In this document: one piece after another, positions 24,425 to 36,262 of the stretch
How positions within the stretch are numbered: the first letter of the stretch is position 1
Layout: every line of letters begins with the position of its first letter
NCBI GenBank assembly: GCA_907165065.1
Contig: OU015526.1
Location: 69,215,723 to 69,279,722, forward strand
DNA length: 64,000 nt
Reading direction: 5' to 3'
From: Caprimulgus europaeus
Lineage: Eukaryota; Chordata; Aves; Caprimulgiformes; Caprimulgidae
Notes under the pieces: model-generated
What the model saw: the letters and a program-made list of their open reading frames with translations, nothing else
Database searches by the model: none
Told to the model about the DNA's origin: nothing
Made by a program: the position numbers and the translations under genes

Positions 24425-25850
24425 ACTGAAGTCCACAGTCTTTAGATGTGTGGAAAGGGGGATCGTTTCTTAGGGGAGCATTGTTCTACTATTTGATAAG
24501 CACCTGGTACTGGCTACTGCAAGATACATGGCACTAAGTCAATTAGAAATGCATTCAGATTGAGCTTTGGGTAACTGATATTTCTGATGATTTATTTGCA
24601 GGCAGCTAATAAATATTTGCAGTGTTTTTGTTTTGGTTTGGTTTGTTTTTTTTTTCCTGAGATTTTAACAGTTCATAATACTGCTCAGTAACTACAGTGA
24701 GCTCACATACCAGCACATTCCAAATTCTTCTACAACTGGAAAACACAGAGAAAGAGACAAATGTTTCAGGCACAGCAAGGGGTCACGTTCACTGTCAAGT
24801 GTCTTTGATTTTAGAGCTCTGTTGGAAATATGAAATACAGCCACCAGGATGCTAAAAATGTCAAAAAATATCTTTAAAAAAATTTCATGACATAGTTTCA
24901 TAGGCCTACAACAGCAGTAGACATCTGTATTTTTAAGGCAGATATCATTTTGTGCAGATGCCATTATCATAATTACATATACATAAGGATAATTTTAAAA
25001 GTAAGGATTTCTTAAAGGATAACAAAAATTTTAGCTGCATCATCTGAACAAAAGGCTGTATCAACTATTTACAGTCACAGAGTTCCCAAAACAACTAAAG
25101 AAATAAAACACATTTCACATATTTTAAGAAAAAAAAAAACCCTACTAAAAACTACGAAACATGATCTTTCTTTTTTCTTTCTTGCATGAATATCCTTATC
25201 TTTTCAACGTCATTCTTTCAAAATGCTTTGCTATTGAATATTAGCCACTGAATATTGTGTATTTGGTCTCAGGTCCCTTCCTTATGCTGAAACAAAACCC
25301 CTCAGCAGTAGCATAGGCTTTGAGCATACGTGTATATAGGATAAATACGCTTTTGTACCAGAAAAAAAGGAGCAAAATAGAGATTCAATCATTATAAATT
25401 AATGCTTTATACAGCCTAGAGAAAGAAAATACTCAAAAGAACAACACTTTTAAAGTTAACTTTGCTTTATGTACATACCAGTGGTGGCATTATTGTGATC
25501 TTGCTGTAATGTCTTGTGAGAAATCATGTGGGATAATGCAACAACCATGAAATTAAAATGGACTACTTCTGTAGAGCGAGCAGACCATTATTATGTGGTG
25601 CCTTATTTCTCAGAGGGTCCATTATCTCTTCATCACCAGAAAATTCAGGCTCTGCAGTGAAGTCCCACAGACTGAGCTGGAGAGGAGGCAGAACTGAGGA
25701 AAAGCCATGGGAGAACAGAATGTACCAGTGTCACATCTCACCAGCCTTTATTAAGTGATCAGAATTATGGAATTCATCAGTTTTAAAAAAAACCTGTTTA
25801 ATCTGTAAGTGCCAGCTGCTGAAGAAGATAAGGGAAGAGGTAACCTGTAT

Positions 25851-25903
25851 AAAACGAAAAAAAAAACCCCAAACAAACAAACACAAAAAAAAACCCCAAC
25901 CTA
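25851..25903 (+). repeat. A-rich tract with CCCC and AAAC units
   Basis: Runs of A alternate with CCCC and AAAC units. It is low-complexity sequence without a transposon or target duplication beside it. Confidence 0.7.
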
Positions 25904-28900
25904 AACCTCTATACCTGAAAGTACTTGAGTTTCTTTTACAGCACAGCCTTTGAATTTTAATGAAACATTTGGGAAAATTTGTAAATGAAAATAGAAATGT
26001 TGCTTTCTGAGAAGCTGGCCTAGCACCACATGTGAATTATTTAGAGAAAATTTGCATTGTTCCTGCTTTTAAAAAGCAAAGAAAATGTTTGTGCTTGTTT
26101 TTTTGTTTGTTTTTTATTGATGTTGCCTTAGTCTTAATTATTTTTATTTCCTCATTGCTGTTTTAATTCAAAAATTCTCTTAAAAAAAGCCCTATGCCTT
26201 ACAGGAATTAAAGTACTTAAAAGTAATAATACATTTTTAGCTACTCATGTGTAAACTAAAAGAGGAAAATGAAACTTCTTGATAACCCTGACTGATTGTA
26301 TTACAGATATGTGAAAGGGCCCTAATTACAATGAAGTGTCAGTTCTAAAATCTTATCTCAGAAATAGTCTCCAATATCCCAAATGCCCTCAAAAGACAGC
26401 TTAATCCATTACGGAGAACTAATGAACTGTTAGTCCAAAAAGCAAAGTCTGTAACTGCAACAGTGTCTAGAATATTTTTTTTCAATTTACTTAATTTAGG
26501 GTTCTCTTTTCCTTTCTCCCTCTGTTCTTTTTAATTTTTTTTTTAATTCTCATCTTTTGAACTTTTAAATCTCTCCATCAGATTCCTTGGCTGCTGTGTT
26601 CATGTATTCACACACAGCTTCACTTTTTACCTGAGCTTTAGCTGTCTCTTCCATATCTGTATGAAAGGAGGCGAAGCTTCATCTTAACCCTGTTTATTTT
26701 TACACAAGCAGAGATACTGGTTTTTAGGTCCAGTTCTACTCACCAGCTTCATTAATGATGTTTTAAAAATTAAGTAGAAAAAATGTGTACATATGTGGGG
26801 TATAATTGCTCAATTAAAAAAAAAAATCTACTGCTTTCAAATCAGGCTTTATATCTTGTTGTTGCTTTTCATGTGTTTAAAATAAATCTATTCCTATACT
26901 AAGTAGGATTTATCTTCTTTTTTTAAAAAAAAATATTAGTATTAATATTTTGATGAAACAGAAGCAATGGCACTGAGTTGCACATCTATGTCCCAGTTTC
27001 CCTGAGTATTTTTAGAGATATTTGTATAGAAAAATACAAGGCTATAAAAATCAGTGTCAAAGAAAATAAAAATCAAACTCCGCCTTACTCCAAGAATGTT
27101 TTTTCTGTGACCAAGTTCAGGAGAGCTTCATTGTCTTAGAATTGGGATACTAAAATTAAGACATGACTCTGTCTGCTTTCTTTTCTTAGGTAAATTAGGA
27201 TTAAAAAAAAAAATTAAATATCCATTTTATCTCTAGGGAAGCCCTAACTGCTCAGTTTGTTCACTGCCAGTGAGATTCAACTTAGTCTAACACATTTGTG
27301 TAGTTTCGTGTGCTTATATGCACACATATATACCTACATGCACACCATAAATGGATAGAGTTTCTTCAAATGTTGGAGGAGCCTAAGCATGTTATGACCA
27401 AGAGGTTAGATTCCAAAACATATATAGAATTTGAAGTGTTTTGCAAAAAATTGAGTGCTTTAATGGTAAAATGGAAGAAATCAGAGCCCTAAAAATGTAA
27501 CTTACACTTGATCTGTTGGTAGAAAACTTTTGAGACAAAGATTTCAGGTCTGTCTTTTAAATTTAATCTACAAAGCCTACAAGGAACCACTGACTGCACA
27601 AAATCAGAACTTAATTTATGTAAAGAAATACTGTATTCACTTTTTGTCCTCACAAAGTGCTTCCATTTTGATACAAGTTGAAGTCTAGACATACATATGC
27701 TGGGCTAGTGGCTGAATGCTGTGGGTCTCTCAGTCTTAAATTCTGGGTGTCAATGTATATAACACATTTTTCTATTATTTGGTGATACATAGAGCCAGAT
27801 ACTTTCAATAATTCAGTTTTTCTTATTCATGTGTTTTAACTCTGACAAAGAAAGTGTGAGGTGGTTTGGTTTGGTTTCTTTATGTTTTATGTTTATTCCC
27901 TTAATTTTAATGTTCTGAAGAAGTTCCAGAGCTGCATCTGGTTGAGCCATGCTTAAAGGAACACAGAAGAAACTTGAGTAGACTTTTCTGGGTGCTGCCT
28001 ATGGCTTCATTCAGCTACCCACTACTAAAAACTGAGACCAAAAGGGCACTGGTCAGCTGTATATCCTGTACAATCTCTTATCAGTTCCATGCAGAAGTCT
28101 TAAGGTACCAAGATACCAGGTAGGTACCTTGAAATATCTCAGATGGTGCTAGGCTCCCATGTTTAGGCAAATGAATTGAGTTCTCAGTGTAAGTCAGAAA
28201 GCTTTTTTTCCTCATGTAACTTCTCACCCTGTCAAACTGTGAAGTATGGCTTTTAATGCAATAACACTTGAAGAATTCTGAAGTGGCCTGGTAATCAGGT
28301 CTCCAGGATGTTCTACAGTGACAGATGTAGTTGGAGTAATGCATTATAGTAAGACTATCAATTCATATTTTTTTTTAGTAATTTAGCACAGAACTGTTGT
28401 TTTTAAGTGTCCTTTGCTTTCCTGTTTATAGGTGAGTTATATCAAGACAAGGTAGAGACATAAATGTCCATTCTTTATAGTATATACAATAAGAAAAAAA
28501 TAAAAGTGCACTCCTGAGTTTTTAGTAAATACAGTTTTCTGACAGAATAAAATTGTTATAATATTCTTACTTAGAGATCAAAAGCTTGATGCTTTATGCT
28601 TTGGTAAAAGTCCTGATAAGATTATTTCTTGCGCATATTGAAAGGCCAGTCTCTCTCATTTTACCAAGTGCCTAATATCACCTGCATCCCCTACAGCTTT
28701 CTGCTTCCTGTTTCCTTTCTATTTCCATATCTATGGGAATGGCATCTGCTCTTCAGTATTCAGCAAATATACCTCCTGCTGCTTCCACTGCTGCCTTTGA
28801 CTTAGGCCTGAGTTACCATGTCTTCTTCAATGATGCTGAACCACTGTGAGTGTGTTTTGCAGTCTGAAGATTCCAGTGCAGTTCTCCCTAAAATGGCTTG

Positions 28901-31404
28901 TCTCGCTGTTTTCTTTCCAATCCATTTCTCACTGGATTTTCAGGTTCACATAAGACCATTCAAATGTATTTATGGCAGAATACACCAGGATAACTCTGCT
29001 CAACTCAGTGCAGTCTATATTCACGCAAAGATGATCAGAATAGGGCTCAGTAAGTTTTTCTGAGGAAAACACAAACTGAAGCCAAGCTAGGAGCATCTTT
29101 TTTTTCCTATGTCTGACAAGGATGCTCTACTTCTGTGACATCTCCTAATTAATTATTCCTGTTATAATGCACATAACATTCCTCCTTCATTTCACTTTTT
29201 ATAGGTCAGAAACACTTTTGTTTATCCTCAGTACCCTCTGATAACGTGTGCAGAATAGCTGTCTATTTGATTCTTAATGCACTCAGTAGTTACAGTGTCA
29301 CTAAGGACTAAATCCTACATACAGAAGATCAGAACAGTCTGAATTTTCAGTGAATCAGAGTTATGCTTTGCTAATGTCAAGGAAGAGAAATGATTGCTCT
29401 GTTTCAGATATACTCAAGGAAGATTATAGTTTCAGAATTGCTGTCTCTAGCTGTCTCCCTTTTATAGTCTGCTTTGTTCTTTATTATCTGTATGTTCTGG
29501 ATGTTTTGCTCCCTTGCTTTCAATTTAAACATGGTGCAGACAGCTTAAAGCACATTGTTGGATGTGGGGCTTTAAACTGATAAATTTTTCTTTTTGTATC
29601 CTCTCTAACCCTTTCATTGGATTTCATGCTTTACCTTTGCAAATATTTGTGGAGATCATAGAGATATCAGGGAGTAAAGTGTCCTAGACAAATGAGACCA
29701 GTACATTTTTTTTTTTCTTTCAGTGTATGATTTGTTCTTGGTGTAGTCACCGTGTATTTCACAAATAGCAAGGAAGTCTGGCCATTATGGAGCATACAGA
29801 GAAACCATGATATATAATATTAGGAAACTTGGTACTGACTGAAGTTACCAAACAATTAATCCTATTAAAAGCAACCACAAGGGAAAAGATAGGTGGGTGA
29901 TAAAGGGCAGGAAATTAAAACCATTGGTACACTAATTGCAAGCTGTTATTGCTAAATGATAAGGACAGTTCAGTATGACACTGTAAACAGGTCTGGTGTG
30001 ATCACACAATAAAATCTGTGTGGTCATTAGATTTGAATCCAAAGCTGTGTCTGCATCTTGGATGAGTTTTTACTAAATGTTTTTCTTTGTGAAGCATCTT
30101 GATTAAATATGATGCTTAATGCAACAGACAATATACCTTGGTTCCTTATAAAGGTTACAAACACAGAGCTACTGAAATAAAAGGATACTGTGTCAGAAAA
30201 TGGAGTTATGTGGTAACTTTAGAAAATAACATGTATGGGCTGGATTCTTCAATTTAACAAATTCATTTAGCACAAGATTTTCTATAACGTGGAACCAAAG
30301 CAGCCAGGAAACAGTAGTGGAAAACTCCCAGTGGGTAGGGAAATGATTACAAAGATGGTGAAGGTGACCATGTCAGAAGCTCTTGCATCTCAGGGATGAA
30401 AACAAATCACAAAAAGGAAAAAACATTGAGGAGCATGGTACTGCCTGGAAGATCGGGGCTGTATGGCAAGAGATGGCCTCAGAAAACCCAGAGTTACAGA
30501 TTCAAATTCATACTCCTTCCTTTCTTTTCGTTACTCTTGTATTAAGGAAGGCAAAATGATCTCTAGAATAAGAATGATATTGCCTGTTTTGGGGGATTTC
30601 TTTTAAGCTGAAATTTTTTGAAGTCCAAAAGCATATATATTTTTTTTTTTTTAAATCTAAGGGTTTTTTTAAAAAAATCCTGTTTATTCTAACTCCAAAA
30701 CATAAATATAAATCTACGAAAATTAAAAAGACCACCAAGAGAGGTTAGTCAGAATGGGGACTCGGGTAAAAGTTTCTGTATTCTACAGTATAGGAGAAAG
30801 TGCATAGGTAGATGCTAAGCTTCTAGACAGGGAGACACAAATGAACTTAAGTTTAAAACCCTTAGGCATTAAAAGTGCTCTTGAAGCACTTCTTTACGCT
30901 AAGAATGACAAATACGTGGAGAAAGTAAAACCTGTCCTTGTACCTGTAGTGAAGCAGACACATGGTGCTAATCACAGAATTTCAGAAATACACACCAGTT
31001 TTGCAGTTTTAATAAAGAGATAATTCACTTTAAGCAAGAAGAAAGGGGAAGACAAGCAATTCAGCTGCTGTCTCAATAACTGGAAGAAACTGGCAGCTGA
31101 AAAGACACGATCTATTTAACAGTTACACTATTGAACAGAAAATTAATCAATCATGGTTAGTCACCTGACAACGGTCTGCAAAATGCCTTTGGCCCATCAC
31201 TTATGTAGCTACATCAAGATATGTATTGTCATATATTGACCAGCAGTAAGCTTACCTGAAACATGAAATTGTATTATACTGGGAAATCAAAAAACAAAAC
31301 CTCCATATATCAGCTCACATCACTACCTCTTGATATGAGCAAAAAAACCAACCAGAGGTCTAAAGCTAAAAGTCTGTGCGCCTTTGTTTAGATACCACTT
31401 GAAT

Positions 31405-31482
31405 AAAAAAAGGAGGAAAAAAAAAGACAAAAAAAAAGAAAACAGGGACAAATCTGAAAAAAACAACAAAACAAAACAAAAC
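31405..31482 (+). repeat. A-rich purine tract ending in AAAAC units
   Basis: The tract has long A runs interrupted by GG and GAC, ending in four ACAAA-type units. It is nearly free of T. It reads as simple repeat or low-complexity sequence. Confidence 0.7.
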
Positions 31483-33169
31483 AGGAGGATGGATTGAAGT
31501 TATGTTATTTGTATTCTTTTGTTCCACACACAAGTTTCATGGGACTGCTAGTCTTGTGATTCCTTACTGTATAACAAATGTCCATAACTATTAAGAACAC
31601 CTGTGGTATTAAAAAAGAATAAGAAGAATATTTCTGAGTTTAAACCTCCTTTAGTTACAAACAGGTAGGAGCTCATTCCTTTCGAGAAAACACACTTAAG
31701 TGGAAAAGATACAAAAGTCATGCTGCTACGTATTTATACTGTGTTTGTACATGTATGCATTCATGTTTTGAAGAAGCTGATATTTTATATTTCAAGAAGG
31801 ATCATTATTGGAACAAGAACTACAAGAGCCTGTTTTCTAAACTGCTTAACTCTTTGTGACAAAAAGGTACAGTTTTGTTTTTTTTTTTCTTCTCCTCTGT
31901 AAATGTGGCTTTTAGGTGACCATGACTCCAATCAGAGAACATGAATATCTGTGGAGAGAAAATAGGACCAGCTGGTGCCGTTGCCTGGTACTTTTTACAT
32001 TTTCTTTAGGGTGCTGGCTGGGAGGGGGGTTGGCAGAGAGCTTCGCACAGAAGACAAGAAACAGAAGTTGTGACTGGAAAAAGACTCAGAATTGGCTACA
32101 GCGGCACTCCACCACCTGCCATTACAATGTGTATTGTATACATTTGCACGGTGTAGAAGCTAATTCAGTTTTACAGTCAGAAAAGAATAGGAGGCAATCA
32201 CCAAGCATCCATCACCAAACACCAAACACCACGATAAATAAGCTGTTGTTATTTGGATCATGTACTTAACCCAGTCAAGAAAAAAAAGCAGACAGAAAAG
32301 ACACAATCAAAAAACCCCCACAACCCTCCTGTGAAATAAAACAGAAAGAAAAAGAAGTATCTTCTGTGCTTTTTTGGGCCATGAACACTGATAACTATGT
32401 AGAAGTATTATATGATTATTGCTTATGAGTTTAATCTGAGATTTAAAACTGCTGTATAAGAAAAAAAAGACTAGTTTTGTGAGCATTCTTCAACAAGTTT
32501 CCAGGAAGGTTTTTTAATGTTTGGAATAGTGAAATATTTGCTTATTGGCAATACTTTGAAAATCATCCTGCATTTAAGCAAAGATACAGAGGGACATAAA
32601 TGTCTAAAGAGAATGAATCTATTTTTTGAAAGTAACTTCTGCACCTATGGCCAATTTTTAATGATATTTAGCCTTGACAGATTCAGAGAGGTTGTTAGGT
32701 AAGTGTTTCAAAACCATCCATAAAGCCAGCTCCTAAAGGATATAAGGTGCTTAGGCATTTTTGTTTGGTGGTGAATCTTTGTTTGCAGACACCTAAACAA
32801 AGCTTTACCAATCCAGTCCTATGTGTGCCTCTAGCAGCCGACCTGGGTTTTAAAATGGCTAAACATTGCACTCCTCTATTATATCCTTATGGAATTTTCA
32901 AATAATTTGCTGTTATGGCAAATCAATGCCTTTTAATATCTTGCACTTGAATGCCTAGCTGAGACTTCAGCCCCAAACCCAAGTAAATAAAAAAATGCTA
33001 TATGTGATTTTTAGACATATGACTTATGCACACTCTTAGCATGTCATTTATTTTAAGTAAGAAACATTAGTGTCTTACTGTTATTTAAGTTAACACACAG
33101 TGTATTGCATGTGCTGTGAGCTATGAAAAAAGCTTATGATTAATCCAAACTCATCTGTTGCAAAATGTC

Positions 33170-33545
33170 AGAGCCCTCAGGGCTAACAGCACTTACTGGC
33201 CCTGATCAGCCTCACCTGGTGTGCCTGCCCACACCTCCTCTGCCCGTGGACACCTGAGTGCCATGTAAGCTTGGCCTGTGATGTAGGATGTAGCCCTGCC
33301 TCCTGGATGGTCCCTGGACCCATGCTGCAGTTACCTTCTCTCCTGTATGCATCTCTCAGATGGAGAGTATAGCTTGTTTCTGGCTCTGTCTCCTTTCCTT
33401 CCTGCCTGAACCTCGTAAAAGGACCTTGTTCCATCCCTTATTGTGCCAGGGCTGCTGATGGAGCCTGTTGCCAGCTGTCCAGCTCCTCCCAGGAGCTGCC
33501 CCACCCTTGCTGTGTCCTGACAGGTGACTTACTAGAGGTAGTAAC
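33170..33545. other. GC-rich, CpG-poor patch, possible old repeat
   Basis: A sharply bounded GC-rich stretch lies in AT-rich DNA, rich in CCTG, CAGG and TGCC words and poor in CpG. Two overlapping minus-strand open frames (83 and 69 codons) occur but look like by-products of GC content. Such patches in bird intergenic DNA often prove to be decayed transposon or LTR pieces. I do not recognise a family. Confidence 0.35.
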
Positions 33546-35040
33546 CTCTGCAACCAAATATTCAAGTCATTTTTGGAGCAGACATGAGGAACCTAAATTG
33601 TTCCAGAGCTCGCAAAAGTTTTTTTTTTGTGTATGGATACAGGGACTGAAAAGGCTGGGGTGTGGGGGTGGTAGAGGGGAAGGTCCCTTAAACTATTACT
33701 AAAGCACATGGCTTTGCTACCAACTATCTGTTCCATCTATACATTTGTAAATACTATGTATGTAAAAACTATGTAAAAACTAAAAATGTGGTGGTTTTAG
33801 TTCAGTAGACAAAACAAAAGAAATTTCAAGCCCTTTTGAAGGGTGAAGGGAATCTTTCTGACTCAAAATGTTTTCCTCAACTTGAAGAGTTTAATAACTG
33901 TTTCAGAAAAGGTCACACTTTTTTTTTTTTTTTTTTAAAAAAAGTACAACTAAAAATCAAAAGGACCACTTTGGAAGAAAAAAAATATTTAAGTTGTCAA
34001 AATAGAGATGTTCTTGGTTTTGCATGCATGTATTTTTGAACTGAAGTATTTCTCCAGTCTTAATTTAACAATGATTTTGCTTCTTCTGAAGCTGCATTCT
34101 TCAACAAACTGGCAATATTTACTGTTGCTTTTAGCTGTTTCCCTGATGCTTTACTGGGTGTGGTTAGAATGCATTCTCTCCACTTTTAAAAGAAACCACA
34201 AAATACTGAGAGGTAATTCTCCATTATCACCTGAAACTAAGTAAACATATCGGGTGCTTTCTGCCTTGTGTTTTTTATAAGACATTATAGCAAGATCATG
34301 CTGATGGTGAACGTGGCTCTGAGGTTTACAGTGGAGGTTGTGTACCATAATCCATGTTTCAAATAAAATCTACAGGTTCAATGTCTCAGGGTTTTGACTT
34401 TAGGAATCTATCTTCGTGCATCCCATTGCAGACTTTGAACCCTTTTATATAAAGGTTTTCTATAAGGCTAAAGTAATTATTTAAATTAAAAAAAAAAAAA
34501 TAAAAAAAAGAGAGACTGAGATAGTGAACTCTTAGTCTCTCATACTGTTTGTGTCCCAAATCCCAGTCCTTCCCCTTTATCCCAGGGCTTAAACACCCCA
34601 GCACTTCCCATCCTACCTATCCCCTGTTACACCCTCTTTCTCATCCTCATTCCACTACCTTCCCACACAAATTTTCCCATCCCAGACTTCCTTCTCACCA
34701 GCCCACTTGTGAGCCCTTAAAGCTCCCTTCACTCTTCAGCACTTCCTTCCCATATTTTTGTCCTGTATTTCCTCCCACTCTAATCACATCCTTTCTCAGT
34801 TTACAGTTTCCACACCTGCTATAGTTATTTGCTTCCTCCTCTCCTTGCTGGCTGTGTGTAGCTGATTTTCTTTCAGCCTTTTCCTAGCAATACTCTCTGC
34901 ATGAGCACTTCTTCCCATGGCCTTTGCAGCCAGCTAAATTCTCCTTTTTGCTTGGCTGTCAGAAAGCACGTGCATCTTCTGCTGTCCTGGGTTTTCAGAA
35001 ATCCAGGCATATTTAATATTTATGCAGAACTGAGGGCAGG
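33546..35040. other. Unique noncoding DNA with poly-T and poly-A runs
   Basis: An 18-base T run lies at 33,919-33,936 and an A-rich run at about 34,488-34,510. A pyrimidine-rich stretch at 34,550-34,850 gives a Pro/Ser-rich open frame (34,549-34,824) that is compositional rather than coding. No gene is supported. Confidence 0.5.
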
Positions 35041-35103
35041 GAGGGTTGGAACTGGATGATCTTTAAGGTCCCTTCCAACCCAAACCATTCTACGATTCTG
35101 CGA
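35041..35103 (+). mobile_element. CR1 3' end remnant, plus strand
   Basis: A roughly 60-bp piece of CR1 3' UTR and tail: GGTTGGAACTGGATGATC followed by TCCCTTCCAACCC and ending in CATTCTACGATTCTG. Nothing coding remains. It is in the same orientation as the larger CR1 at 35,671, about 570 bp downstream, but comes from a separate insertion because each has its own 3' terminus. Confidence 0.85.
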
Positions 35104-35670
35104 CAGGATTTTGAGCGCAATAATAGGGAAAATGTCAATAGGAAGTGAATGTATGAAGGCTTTAAAGCCTGTGAAACTTTACTTTCTTTACTGTGTAACA
35201 TTTGTGAATGAATTGGGTTCTATGTTTTAACAATAATTTGGAAACAAGATAAAACTTCAGGTTGTTAAACGTAGATTACTTTTAATTAAAAACACACTGC
35301 TTTTCATAGCCAGTTTGCCATTCTAATGAATGTTGCTGTCATCAAACTTATGTTCAATAGAAGAGATTTATTAAATCAAAAATTAGGTTTCATGGGAATG
35401 TGAAAACTTTTACAAGAAAATATTCTGAAGTATTTCTTAATCTAGTTCTAGCTATTGGTCATTCATAACGTGACAGATAGGATGCGGCTATCTTGGCCTT
35501 GCTGACTGTTACTCATTCTAGGGCCTAACTATTGCAGTTATGTGCTCAGCAAAAATTTATGAATATACTCCGTGGAAGGTAAGACTCACACTGGGAGAAT
35601 ACTGGGGTGTTTTGAAAAGACTTGAAAAACTTTGTTTAAATTGTATTAAATTACATTCTATTACCCAGCG
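35104..35670. other. AT-rich spacer between two CR1 fragments
   Basis: No gene or repeat recognised. It contains several short A/T runs and no open frame of note. Confidence 0.55.
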
Positions 35671-36049
35671 TAAGAGAAGAGGAGACTGAAAAGAGACCTC
35701 ATCACAGTCTAGAACTTTCTTATAGGGGGAAGAGGAGGGGCAGGCACTGATCTCTTCTCTCTGGTGACCAATGACAGGACCAGGGGAAATGGCAGGAAGA
35801 TGTGCCAGGGGAGGGTGAGGTTGGACATTAGGAAAAGGTTCTTCACCCAGAGGGTGGTGGAGCACTGGAACAGGATCCCCAGGGAGGTGGTCATGGCACC
35901 AAGCCTGACAATATCCCAGAAGCATTTGGACAACGAGTGCCCTCAGACACATGGTCTGAACGTTGGGATTGTCCTGTGCTGGGGCAAGAGTTGGACTCGA
36001 TGGTCCTTGTGGGTCCCTTCCAACTCACAACATCTGTGATTCTATGAAT
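35671..36049 (+). mobile_element. CR1 LINE fragment, 3' part, plus strand
   Basis: The fragment starts in the EKRRLxRDLI-type region of ORF2 (AGAGGAGACTG near 35,679). It runs through family segments seen in translation from about 35,764 ([41 protein letters not shown]). The frame then continues past the expected end of ORF2 into the 3' UTR, ending at 36,039. The copy finishes in CATCTGTGATTCTATGA at about 36,033-36,049. The 3' UTR carries TTGGACTCGATGG, different from the other copies, so this is another subfamily. Minus-strand open frames over it (35,557-35,952) are shadows. Confidence 0.92.
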
Positions 36050-36067
36050 ATTTCTAGCCTTTCAGGA

Positions 36068-36262
36068 AAGCAGCACGCGATGTCCGTGCCCTTTCCCTCC
36101 CTTCTCCACACGAACATGCACACACACGTAATGCCGTGCACACGTACAGCCCAAGCTGACGTCATGACAGCGTGGGTGTAAGGGAGACACCTGCTGGCCG
36201 CCTGGCTGCACAGAGCTGGAGGCGCTGCCTCGCATGCACAGGGCTTCTCTGCCGTGCATCTA
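36068..36262. promoter_or_regulatory. CpG-rich patch with full CRE palindrome
   Basis: About a dozen CpG dinucleotides fall within roughly 195 bp, while the surrounding DNA is strongly CpG-depleted. The octamer TGACGTCA, the complete cAMP-response element bound by CREB/ATF proteins, lies at 36,157-36,164. A CA-rich run (36,115-36,126) and several CACGTA/GTGCAC words precede it. It begins within about 20 bp of the CR1 3' end. It may be a small regulatory element or a young, not yet CpG-decayed insertion. No transcript start, TATA box or exon can be shown. Confidence 0.4.

Larger units (their letters stand above)
24425..33169. other. Unique AT-rich noncoding DNA with simple A/T-rich tracts
   Basis: No exon or recognisable transposon is supported. 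Low-complexity parts include T/G-rich sequence at about 24,625-24,656, an A/C-rich tract at 25,851-25,903 and A-rich sequence at 31,405-31,482. Open frames reach 117 codons (31,916-32,269) but show no domain or homology I can name. Confidence 0.5.

Noticed and set aside
34549..34824. Pro/Ser/His-rich 91-codon frame
   Set aside because: Produced by a pyrimidine-rich stretch with low sequence complexity; amino-acid bias follows base composition.
35557..35952. 131-codon minus-strand open frame
   Set aside because: It is the antisense shadow of the plus-strand CR1 fragment at 35,671-36,049, extended by flanking DNA.
36186..36210. Possible CTCF site in CTGCTGGCCGCCTGG
   Set aside because: Mismatches at several core positions of the CTCF consensus.
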